From Halorussus sp. MSC15.2 (GTDB taxonomy: Archaea; Halobacteriota; Halobacteria; Halobacteriales; Haladaptataceae), in NCBI RefSeq assembly GCF_010747475.1, contig NZ_VSLZ01000003.1, positions 310,001-374,000 on the forward strand: DNA of 64,000 bases. Reading direction: 5' to 3'. This document shows positions 34,978-42,480 of this stretch, piece by piece. Under the pieces are notes generated by a model that worked only from the letters and a program-made list of their open reading frames with translations, had not been told where the DNA came from and ran no database searches. A program made the position numbers and the translations under genes. How positions within the stretch are numbered: position 1 is the first letter of the stretch; each line of letters begins with the position of its first letter.

Positions 34978-36999
34978 TCAGTCGTCGTCTCCCAAGTAAC
35001 GCTGGAGTGCAGCGAAGCCCCCAAGTCCGCCGAGCGCAGTCGACGCACCAAATCCTGGCGCGCGTGCCCGACTAACGAGGTCCCGTCCGACATCGTTAGC
35101 GGCCGTCTCGTTCTGTATCGTCGTTTCGGTTCCGTCGGTCTCCGTCGTCTCGTTCGCGGCCGGTCGCTCGGTTGCGTTGACGTTCACCTGTTCGACTCGC
35201 CCTTCACCAGCGGGGACGAGTTTGTAGAGCGACCCCTCGTTCTGCTGACGAAGGAACGTCTCACTGGTCAGCACGTAGAGTTCTCCAGCTTGGTCTTCGC
35301 CGAACGAGATGACGAACCGGCTGATTCGGTTGTCGGGACGACTGAGACCCTCGGTCACGACTCGGAGCTTGTCGACACCCCAGACCCCGGTCTCCTCCGA
35401 CTCGGTGGCGACCAACAGCGTCCCGTGCGGGGCGACGGGCGAGAAACTCCAGTCGCCGAACACGTACTTGTCTTGGAGGTCCGGAAGCTGTTCCCCGGTG
35501 TAGACGTGTCCGCCGACGACGGCCTGCCCCACCGGCTTGTCCTCGTGAACGTGCGGATATTCGAGAATTGGGTCGAGCAACGGGTCGCTTCGGGGCGGGT
35601 AGCTCGTATCCGCGCACTTGAACTGTTTCGGCGGATTCCCCTGCGAGTACGGGTCGAAGCAGTGTTTCCCCTCTCGGAGCCGCCAGCCGTAGTTTCCGCC
35701 CTTCTCCACGATATCGACCTCCTCGTACAGCGCCCGACCGACGTCGCCCACGAACAACCGACCGTTCGGTCCGAACGACATCCCCCACGGGTTGCGGAAG
35801 CCCCAAGCGTAGTGTTCGTCGAGACCCGCTTGACCGACGAGCGGGTTCCCGTCGGGAATGGCGTACTCCTTCTGCTCGCCCCGGACGTTCTGACTGCCGT
35901 CCACGTCGATACGGAGGATGCTACCGAGCAGGTTGTTGTAGATGTCCTGCCCGTTGCCACCCGTGACGTGGCCCTGCATGTCGCCCGTGTCGCCGCCGAA
36001 TCCGCCGTCGCCGATAGGGACGTAGAGGAGTCCGTCGGGACCGAACGAGATGTTTCCGCTGTTGTGGTTCGACCCCGGCGACGGCATCGCCAGCACTATC
36101 TTCTCGGTGTCGGGACTCGCGCCCTCGAGGTTCGGGTCGGCCTCGAACTCCGAGACCAGCGACGCGTGGTGGGTCTCCCCGCCCATGTCGTCCTGTACGG
36201 GCGCGCTGTACCGGACGTAGAACTTCTGGTTCTGCTGGAAGTTCGGGTGGAACGCCAGTCCCAGCAGTCCGGTCTCGGGGTGCGGTCCCGCCTCGTGGAA
36301 GATGCGGTCGCTGATGTCGATGAACGGTTCGCGCTCGCTCACGTCGAGCGCCTGTTGCCCGGTAATCTCGCTCCTGTCGAGGACGTAAATCTGGCCGGGC
36401 TGGTCCGCGACGAACAGTCGGTCCTCGCCCTCGGGTGCCTTCATCGCCACCGGGTACGAGAAGCCGCTGGCGACCTCTTTCAGTCCGACCTTCGGGCCTT
36501 TCGGGAAGTAGCCCGCGTCCACCGGGTCGGGTTCCTGCTGAGTCTGGCCCTCGACCTCGATGTCGCCGCGCATGCTGAGGTAGTGGACGTCGCAGTAGTA
36601 CTGGACCATGTTCTCGGTCGCGACGAACTCGACGGTCTGGGTGTCGCCCTCGGCGTCGAGATACGGCGAAAACACGACCAAGTTCCCCTTCGTGGTGTAG
36701 ACCGAGAAGTTGTGCGACCGACCGTCGAGGTTCTCCCAGACCACCCGGTACTTCTTCCCGGCTTCGAGGTTCAGCGTCGGGTTCTTCACGCCCGAGATTC
36801 GCTCGGGCGCTCGCCCAATCCAGTAGTCGGCCACGCCGTCCAATCTGAACGTCTGCGCTACGTCCGAGTCGTCCTGCGCGGCCGCGACGCTGGCCGCACC
36901 TGCGGCGGTCGCTCCGGCCGCCCCCACGGCCTTCACGAAGTCCCGACGCGACGTGTCTCCGAAGAATCGTTCCGTTGGTGAGTTCGTGTCTCGTGTCAT
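34978..36999 (-). CDS. Tat-exported cupredoxin-PQQ aldose dehydrogenase with PGF-CTERM anchor
   Basis: 673 residues in four parts. (1) Tat signal, TSRRDFVKAVGAAGATAAGA (RR at 18-19). (2) Blue-copper domain, about 48-152, with type 1 ligands His96 (SHNF), Cys136, His139 and Met143 (YYCDVHYLSM). (3) Soluble PQQ-dependent sugar dehydrogenase propeller, about 165-600, with LLGLAFHPNF (catalytic-type His251), IGDGGFGGD, GFRNPWGMSFGPNGRL and EEVDIVEKGGNYGW. (4) A Thr/Asn-rich linker and a C-terminal PGF motif (648-650) with helix and acidic end, a PGF-CTERM signal for archaeosortase processing. It should oxidise aldoses outside the cell and pass electrons to its own copper domain. It follows the copper protein gene by 28 bases, so they form an operon. 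Confidence 0.88.
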   Translation of the reverse strand: MTRDTNSPTERFFGDTSRRDFVKAVGAAGATAAGAASVAAAQDDSDVAQTFRLDGVADYWIGRAPERISGVKNPTLNLEAGKKYRVVWENLDGRSHNFSVYTTKGNLVVFSPYLDAEGDTQTVEFVATENMVQYYCDVHYLSMRGDIEVEGQTQQEPDPVDAGYFPKGPKVGLKEVASGFSYPVAMKAPEGEDRLFVADQPGQIYVLDRSEITGQQALDVSEREPFIDISDRIFHEAGPHPETGLLGLAFHPNFQQNQKFYVRYSAPVQDDMGGETHHASLVSEFEADPNLEGASPDTEKIVLAMPSPGSNHNSGNISFGPDGLLYVPIGDGGFGGDTGDMQGHVTGGNGQDIYNNLLGSILRIDVDGSQNVRGEQKEYAIPDGNPLVGQAGLDEHYAWGFRNPWGMSFGPNGRLFVGDVGRALYEEVDIVEKGGNYGWRLREGKHCFDPYSQGNPPKQFKCADTSYPPRSDPLLDPILEYPHVHEDKPVGQAVVGGHVYTGEQLPDLQDKYVFGDWSFSPVAPHGTLLVATESEETGVWGVDKLRVVTEGLSRPDNRISRFVISFGEDQAGELYVLTSETFLRQQNEGSLYKLVPAGEGRVEQVNVNATERPAANETTETDGTETTIQNETAANDVGRDLVSRARAPGFGASTALGGLGGFAALQRYLGDDD
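35104..35142 (+). repeat. 39-nt direct repeat, copy 2
   Basis: Lies inside the dehydrogenase gene, encoding the ETDGTETTIQNET linker on the minus strand. Identical to 31584-31622. Confidence 0.85.
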
Positions 37000-37027
37000 T
37001 GGTTGTCCTGTTGTGGTCGTTGTCGGT

Positions 37028-38332
37028 TCAGGGCGTGACGACGAGCGTCCCTCGCATTCCCTCTCGGGCGTGGCCGGGGACGCCGCAGACGTAGGTGAAC
37101 TTCCCGACCTCCTCTGGCGTGAACGTGACGCTGGCGGTTCTTCCGGGGAGTATCGTGTCGGTCTTGACGCCGAATTTGGGCAGTTTGAAGTTGTGCGAGA
37201 TGGTCCCGACGTTCCGGAATCGGATGGTCACTTCGTTCCCCTGCTCGACGGTGATTTCCTCTGGGTCGAAGGTGTACTCCTGACCAGTTACCTCGATTTC
37301 GGTACCCGCGGCTTCCTGCGTGGTCGGAGTCGGCGTGTCCTCGAACTCAGTCGGATACTGCGGTTCGAACGGCGCTTTCTGGAGCGTGTTCTCCTCGAAC
37401 ATCACGTGGATGAACTTCTGTTTGACCGGGATGCCGTCGAGGGGCGCGTATTTGGGCTTTCCCTGCTTGGTTATCTTAATCGGGAGCACTATCAGATGCG
37501 TGTGAAGGAGTCGTCCGGCGATGGTGTTCTCGGGGCGAAGCGGCAGGTCTTCCTCGATAGCAAGGTTGTACGTATCGGTCCGGACCGTCTGCGTCGTCAT
37601 CCAGTGAGTGACTCGGCGCTTGCTTACGGTCGTACCGTTCACGATGACGTCGGCGAGGGAGTACGAGGCCCCGTACGTGTACACCTTGGGCATGAGGGGC
37701 GACCCGGTGTCCGTAAGCCCGTGGTGGAATCTGTCGGTGAACACGCCCCCGCCGGTCTGGTACTCCGGAATCGGCGGCGCGAATATCGTCCGGAAGTCGA
37801 GTTCGTAGTTGTTCCGCTTCGGGTCCGTGAACCGGAGTTTACCGACCTCTATCGCGTCCTCGGTCTTCGTCGGCTTCCCCGAGTCCTTCGGGTCGCGGTC
37901 GTGGTACGTCAGTTCGAACTCGCCGTCGATAACTCGTCCCTCGTCGCTGAACGCCGTCGGGACCGTCGTCGTGGTGAACTCGCCGTCCTCGACCGCGCGC
38001 TTGTCGAGCGGAACGCCGACGGGAAACGGGTACTGCCGGAGTAGCTCTTTGATTGCCGGTTTCTTTGCCTTCTCGATGACTGGTTCGACGAGTTGCTTGG
38101 GATTCTCCGGCGTTCCGAACACCTTCTTGCTCAGTCGGCGCTTGCCCGGAAGGACCCAGTAGACGAGTCGTCCCGCGTCCTGCTTCACCTGTACTTCGGT
38201 CGGTAAGCCCTGACCCTGCGTCGTCTCTTGGGCCGTCGCCGCACCACCGAGGCCCGCAGTTATTCCCACCCCTGCGGTCGCTCGCAGGAATCGCCTGCGC
38301 GATGCGCCGCGTCCGTTACTGTCGTTGCTCAT
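37028..38332 (-). CDS. Tat-exported protein with C-terminal blue-copper (cupredoxin) domain
   Basis: 434 residues. Twin-arginine signal, SRRRFLRATAGVGITAGLGG. Residues about 40-320 form a domain I do not recognise, with several His residues (FHHGLTD, LLHTHLIVLP) and no Cys. After a Thr/Pro linker, residues about 340-434 are a plastocyanin-like cupredoxin with His380 (ISHNF), Cys416, His421 and Met426 (YVCGVPGHAREGM). There is no C-terminal anchor, so it should be a soluble extracytoplasmic electron carrier or a copper-dependent enzyme. It is the first gene of the operon with the PQQ dehydrogenase; a GGAGGG ribosome-binding site lies about six bases before the ATG. Confidence 0.85.
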   Translation of the reverse strand: MSNDSNGRGASRRRFLRATAGVGITAGLGGAATAQETTQGQGLPTEVQVKQDAGRLVYWVLPGKRRLSKKVFGTPENPKQLVEPVIEKAKKPAIKELLRQYPFPVGVPLDKRAVEDGEFTTTTVPTAFSDEGRVIDGEFELTYHDRDPKDSGKPTKTEDAIEVGKLRFTDPKRNNYELDFRTIFAPPIPEYQTGGGVFTDRFHHGLTDTGSPLMPKVYTYGASYSLADVIVNGTTVSKRRVTHWMTTQTVRTDTYNLAIEEDLPLRPENTIAGRLLHTHLIVLPIKITKQGKPKYAPLDGIPVKQKFIHVMFEENTLQKAPFEPQYPTEFEDTPTPTTQEAAGTEIEVTGQEYTFDPEEITVEQGNEVTIRFRNVGTISHNFKLPKFGVKTDTILPGRTASVTFTPEEVGKFTYVCGVPGHAREGMRGTLVVTP

Positions 38333-38366
38333 TCTCTCCCCTCCACCGTCGCCATCAGCGAACGAG

Positions 38367-38408
38367 CGAATAAAGCGGAACGACCGTTCAGAGTGTTCCG
38401 TTTCGCAA
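38367..38408 (-). promoter_or_regulatory. Shared promoter-like element, copy 2 (copper protein-dehydrogenase operon)
   Basis: Plus-strand core cgaataaagcgga then accgtt and gtgtt; aligns gap-free to 34530-34571. The box A TTTATTCG (minus strand) begins about 35 bases before the ATG at 38332, giving a very short leader. The box itself is generic (ppsA has the same octamer at 56228), but the similarity continues upstream of it. Confidence 0.6.
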
Positions 38409-38543
38409 GGCGTAATTCGTCGGTCGCAAATCGCCGTTGAAGTTACCGACCGACGTCAGAATCGTACTCGTCGCCGGGAATCGAGGTCTCCAACGCGGAA
38501 ACACGTCATTGCTAATCGTTCACAATGTGAGTGTGTGGTGGAC

Positions 38544-38561
38544 GTGCATCGAGCGTGCACA
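38544..38561. promoter_or_regulatory. Distal inverted repeat, copy 2
   Basis: gtgcat-N6-tgcaca followed by cccgacg, 177 bases upstream of the promoter-like element at 38367. Matches copy 1 in both half sites and, at five of seven positions, in the following heptamer. Confidence 0.5.
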
Positions 38562-38683
38562 CCCGACGGAGGAGAGACTCGGAACACGGTGGAGACTCCG
38601 AAACGGTGTGTAGTTACGAGAGAGTGTATCGTCTGTAAATGTGTACGTCCACAGACGGCGGCAAATATCTGTGACCGACCGGT

Positions 38684-39808
38684 TCACGTCCGAATCGCGT
38701 ACAGTCGTCCGTCGTTGCTGCCCACGTAGAGAACGCCGCCGACCACGGCCGGTGAGGACATCACCATGTTCCGAGTCCCGAACTGCCAGCGCGTCACTCC
38801 GTTACTCCTGTCGAGCGCGTACACCGTACCGTCTCCGCTCCCCACGTACAGCATTTCGCCGACGATGGCCGGGGACGATTCGACGACGTCGCCGGTCTCG
38901 AATCGCCAGCGTTCGGTCCCGTCGTCCGCCGCCAAGGCGTAGACGTTCCCGTCCCAACTCCCGACGAAAACCGCGTCGCGGCCGACCGCAGGCGACGATT
39001 TCACGAGGTCCGCGGTGCCGAACTGCCAGCGCTTCGTTCCGTCCGCGGCGTCCAGCGCGTACGCGTTCCCGTCGTTGCTCCCCACGTAGACGGTGTCTCG
39101 CGCGACGCTGGGGGCCGAGGCCACCGCGTCGTTCGTTTCGAAGCGCCAACGCCGGGTACCGTCGGCGAGATTCAGCGCGTACACGCTCCCGTCGTTACTC
39201 CCGGCGTAGAGGGTCTCGTCGGCGATAGCGCACGCCGCGTCCATCGCGTCGCCGGTTTCGAATCGCCAACGCTCGGTGCCCTTCGACGCATTGAGCGCGT
39301 ACACGGTCCCGTCTGTATCCCCGACGTAGACGGTGCCGTTCGAGACTACGGGAGACGCCGCGACCGGGTGACCGGTATCGAATCCCCACCGTCGCCGCCC
39401 GCTTCCGGCGGCGAGAGCGTACAGCGTCCCGTCCAGACTCCCGACGTAGACGGTGTCGCCTTCGACCGCCGGCGAGGAGAAGACGTGGTGGTCCGTCTCG
39501 ACCGCCCAGCGCTCGTCGCCCGTGACGGTGTCCACGGCGTAGACTATCCCGTCCGTACTCCCCACGTAGGCGGTGCCGTTCACGACTGCGGGAGAGGAGA
39601 CGACCGGGTGGTGAGCGTCGAAGCGCCATCGCGTCCGCTCCGTCGGGTCGCCCGACACCTGCTCGCCTCGCGTCTCGCGGGTCTGAGCGGACCGACGGGG
39701 TCTGCCGGTGTTCGCCGTGTCGTACTGGAACGTCGGCCAATCGTCCGCGCGGCGTCTCGGTGGGGTTGTCATCGATTCTCGGTCGGGAGCGTCGGTGGCG
39801 TCGCGCAT
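38684..39808 (-). CDS. PQQ-like eight-repeat beta-propeller protein
   Basis: About 374 residues (start at 39808; an ATG at 39772 is also possible). From about residue 55 it consists of eight tandem repeats of 40 residues with the pattern SSPAV-x4-YVGS-x-DGxVYAL-x6-RWxFET. Each is one blade of a PQQ-like (BamB/quinoprotein type) propeller, and the last blade is closed by an N-terminal DWPTFQYDTANTG strand. No signal peptide is visible even in the longest frame, so it appears cytoplasmic, unlike its neighbours. Catalytic residues of true quinoprotein alcohol dehydrogenases are not evident, so a sensor or scaffold role is more likely than an enzyme. Confidence 0.82.
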   Translation of the reverse strand: MRDATDAPDRESMTTPPRRRADDWPTFQYDTANTGRPRRSAQTRETRGEQVSGDPTERTRWRFDAHHPVVSSPAVVNGTAYVGSTDGIVYAVDTVTGDERWAVETDHHVFSSPAVEGDTVYVGSLDGTLYALAAGSGRRRWGFDTGHPVAASPVVSNGTVYVGDTDGTVYALNASKGTERWRFETGDAMDAACAIADETLYAGSNDGSVYALNLADGTRRWRFETNDAVASAPSVARDTVYVGSNDGNAYALDAADGTKRWQFGTADLVKSSPAVGRDAVFVGSWDGNVYALAADDGTERWRFETGDVVESSPAIVGEMLYVGSGDGTVYALDRSNGVTRWQFGTRNMVMSSPAVVGGVLYVGSNDGRLYAIRT

Positions 39809-39943
39809 CCGTCTTCCGGCCGCCTGAACGCAGTATCGATTCGGCACTCGTCGTCTCGATAGTGCGGTCACCTCGAACTTCGCTAGAGGAAGAGTGGCGG
39901 TGAGGGGGAACGCTTAACATTCATTCTTGCTAACAGACCAAGT

Positions 39944-41101
39944 ATGTTCGTTCCACTACAGGCCGCCGCGGTCGGTGGCTTCACGATAGTCGCCCTGCTG
40001 GTACTCGCACTGGCAGTAATTACCATCTGGCAGTCGGTCGAAATCGTCGATGCCACCGAGAAGCGCGCGCTGACGGTGTTCGGCGAGTACCGGAAACTCC
40101 TCGAACCCGGTATCAACTTCGTGCCGCCGTTCGTGAGCGCGACCCACCGCTTCGACATGCGAACCCAGACCCTCGACGTGCCCCGACAGGAGGCCATCAC
40201 CCGCGACAACTCGCCGGTGACCGCCGACGCCGTGGTCTACATCAAGGTCATGGACGCCAAGAAGGCGTTCCTCGAAGTCGAGGACTACAAGCGCGCCGTC
40301 TCGAACCTCGCCCAGACCACCCTGCGGGCCGTGCTGGGCGACATGGAACTCGACGACACGCTCAACAAGCGACAGGAGATTAACGCCAAAATCCGCCGCG
40401 AACTCGACGAACCCACCGACGAGTGGGGTATCCGCGTCGAGAGCGTCGAAGTTCGGGAAGTCAACCCGAGCAAGGACGTTCAGCAGGCGATGGAGCAACA
40501 GACCTCCGCCGAACGGAAGCGCCGCGCCATGATTCTGGAGGCGCAGGGTGAGCGACGGAGCGCCATCGAGACCGCCGAAGGTGACAAGCAGTCGAACATC
40601 ATCCGTGCGCAGGGTGAGAAGCAGAGCCAGATTCTGGAAGCGCAGGGTGACGCGGTTTCGACGGTCCTCCGCGCGAAGTCCGCCGAGTCGATGGGCGAGC
40701 GCGCGGTCATCGACAAGGGAATGGAGACGCTCGAATCCATCGGTCAGGGCGAGTCCACCACCTTCGTGCTCCCGCAGGAACTCTCGTCGCTGGTCGGTCG
40801 CTACGGCAAGCACCTGACCGGGAGCGACGTGGAGACCGACGGCGAGAAACTCGATAGCCTCGACTTCGACGCCGAGACCCGCGAACTCATCGGTCTCGAC
40901 AACATCGAGGAGATTCTGGGTCAGATAGACGAGGAGGCCGAGATGGACGTCGAAGCGATGGAGAAGGAGGCCCAAGCCATCAAGGAGGGCGAGGACCCCG
41001 CCAACATCAAGAGCGCCGACGAGGTCATCGAAGAGATGGACGAGGAGGACCCCGACCTCGAAGACGTGCAGGCCGAGATGGACGCGGAGTTAGAGAAGTA
41101 G
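39944..41101 (+). CDS. SPFH/stomatin-prohibitin family membrane protein
   Basis: 385 residues. One N-terminal membrane helix (about 12-32, TIVALLVLALAVITIWQSVE), then the SPFH/Band 7 domain (KRALTVFGEYRKLLEPGINF, PRQEAITRDNSPVTADAVVY), a long Ala/Glu/Gln-rich coiled coil (EAQGERRSAIETAEGDKQSN and repeats) and an acidic C-terminal tail. Such proteins form large membrane microdomain rings with NfeD partners. The NfeD gene lies 8.4 kb upstream across the accessory block. A T-rich tract after the stop (41109-41122) may terminate it. Confidence 0.93.
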   Translation: MFVPLQAAAVGGFTIVALLVLALAVITIWQSVEIVDATEKRALTVFGEYRKLLEPGINFVPPFVSATHRFDMRTQTLDVPRQEAITRDNSPVTADAVVYIKVMDAKKAFLEVEDYKRAVSNLAQTTLRAVLGDMELDDTLNKRQEINAKIRRELDEPTDEWGIRVESVEVREVNPSKDVQQAMEQQTSAERKRRAMILEAQGERRSAIETAEGDKQSNIIRAQGEKQSQILEAQGDAVSTVLRAKSAESMGERAVIDKGMETLESIGQGESTTFVLPQELSSLVGRYGKHLTGSDVETDGEKLDSLDFDAETRELIGLDNIEEILGQIDEEAEMDVEAMEKEAQAIKEGEDPANIKSADEVIEEMDEEDPDLEDVQAEMDAELEK

Positions 41102-41250
41102 CCCCCGATATTTTTCGTTTTCCGGAACGTGCGCAGCCTCTGACGAACCTATCCGTAATTTTTAGGAAAATTATTACTCGTCCTCCTGAGTGGTGACCAG
41201 TAGCGCGGCGGTCCGACTCCACCGTCGGGTCTGCGCCGCTCTGTCGTACC

Positions 41251-41499
41251 ATGGCACGCGAGAACGTAATCGAAGAGCCGACCCCGACGAGTAGTAGCGA
41301 TACCGAATCGAACGTTTGCGACCTGACCTGTCCGGAGTGCGGGTCGGGATTAGAGCGCATCGACCGCGCCAATCCGGCCTGCCCCGACTGTCGAACGGCG
41401 TTCTCCGTGAGCGTCCACGACGAGTTCGCACTGGTCGAACGTGCGGGATGGGCCGTGGCGTTGTCACTTGGCGGTCACGAGACGGACAGGGGACCGTGA
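41251..41499 (+). CDS. Small zinc-ribbon protein
   Basis: 82 residues. Two CxxC pairs, CPECGS and CPDCRT, separated by about 14 residues, form a zinc ribbon; the rest is polar. Its stop (TGA 41497-41499) overlaps the GTG start of the next gene, so the two are translationally coupled. Partner unknown. Confidence 0.68.
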   Translation: MARENVIEEPTPTSSSDTESNVCDLTCPECGSGLERIDRANPACPDCRTAFSVSVHDEFALVERAGWAVALSLGGHETDRGP

Positions 41500-41681
41500 A
41501 CGATGACTTCCGGAACGTCGTCGAGGACGCGCTCGACGGTCCCGACGTCGAGAGCGTTTACGAGTGCGCTCACTGCGGCGCAGGTCACGACGACTGGCGC
41601 GACGACTGTCGGCGTTGCGGCGGCGTTCCGATGCGAATCGTGACCGACGTCCGAAACGACGACACACCGACCTCCCCCTGA
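41496..41681 (+). CDS. Small zinc-ribbon protein, GTG start
   Basis: 61 residues starting from the GTG at 41496, which overlaps the upstream stop. Two CxxC pairs, CAHCGA and CRRCGG, form a second zinc ribbon after a short helix (NDDFRNVVEDALDGPDVESV). No known family; the coupling suggests that it works with the preceding zinc-ribbon protein. Confidence 0.62.
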   Translation: MNDDFRNVVEDALDGPDVESVYECAHCGAGHDDWRDDCRRCGGVPMRIVTDVRNDDTPTSP

Positions 41682-41785
41682 CCGGCGAGGTAGCCCCTCT
41701 CCGTCCCGTCTCCGATACCTCACCCGTGCGACCGTCTCGCAAGCCGAAGGTGTTTTAATCTTCCATCACGACCATTTTCTTGTAG

Positions 41786-42400
41786 ATGGTTGAGCGCTCC
41801 GAAGTGGATGAAAATAAGCGGGCGACCCTTCGCCGGTTCGCGGTCCTCGGGGCCGCGACGCCGCTGGCCACGTTCGGCGGCGACGACGAGACCGGCGGCG
41901 AGAGCGAGGCCCGCGACGCCATCGCGGGCTACGTCGCCACCACGCCGGGCGCGCACTTCTCGAAGATTCGTGACGACCTCAAACTGGGGACCGGTGAAGC
42001 CCAGCACCACCTCCGACAGTTACTCGAATCGAAGGTGGTCGAGAGTCGCCGCGACGGTGACTACCGGCGGTTCTACCCGGCCGAGCAGTTCGCCTCGTTC
42101 GAGCAAGTCGCGTTGGGCTATCTCCGCAGGGACACGCCCCGCGGGATGCTCATCGAGTTGCTGCGCGACCCTGACGCGACGGGAAGCGACCTCGCGGAGG
42201 CGTTGGACGTGTCGAGACCGACCGTGAGCAAGTACGCCGCCGACCTCGAAGAAGCGGGCCTGCTGGACCGCGAGGACGGCTACGCGGTTCGCAACCCCGA
42301 GACGGTCATCACTCTGCTCGTCAGGTACGCCGACTCGTTCGGCGAGAACGCCGCGACGTTCGCCGCACAGGCCGACGGCTTCATCTCGTTCGACCCGTGA
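41786..42400 (+). CDS. Winged-helix transcriptional regulator with two HTH domains
   Basis: 204 residues. A charged N-terminus with a short hydrophobic stretch (RFAVLGAATPLATFG) is followed by a first winged helix (DAIAGYVATTPGAHFSKIRD, HHLRQLLESKVVESRRDGDY) and a second (GMLIELLRDPDATGSDLAEA, VSKYAADLEEAGLLDRED). Tandem wHTH proteins of this layout are common haloarchaeal regulators. The N-terminal segment could be a membrane or Tat-like signal remnant, but more likely is not functional as a signal. Targets unknown. Confidence 0.8.
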   Translation: MVERSEVDENKRATLRRFAVLGAATPLATFGGDDETGGESEARDAIAGYVATTPGAHFSKIRDDLKLGTGEAQHHLRQLLESKVVESRRDGDYRRFYPAEQFASFEQVALGYLRRDTPRGMLIELLRDPDATGSDLAEALDVSRPTVSKYAADLEEAGLLDREDGYAVRNPETVITLLVRYADSFGENAATFAAQADGFISFDP

Positions 42401-42480
42401 AGTCCGCTCGGTCCCGAGGCGCGAGGGTGTAGCCCCGCAAATTCCGTACCTTTTCGGACGTTCGTACTCGTTCACTCTCT

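Larger units (their letters stand above)
38333..38683. other. 351-base gap with the second promoter module
   Basis: No gene seen. It contains the promoter-like element 38367-38408 and the distal inverted repeat 38544-38561. The remaining ~100 bases toward the PQQ-like repeat gene stop hold no further feature that I can identify. Confidence 0.6.

Noticed and set aside
34891-36981. 696-residue plus-strand ORF opposite the PQQ dehydrogenase
   Set aside because: Antisense shadow; no signal, domain or plausible composition, while the minus strand has an obvious enzyme.
38684-39808. Regular 120-base periodicity suggesting a tandem repeat or CRISPR-like array
   Set aside because: The period is the 40-residue blade of a PQQ-like propeller; there are no identical repeats with unique spacers.
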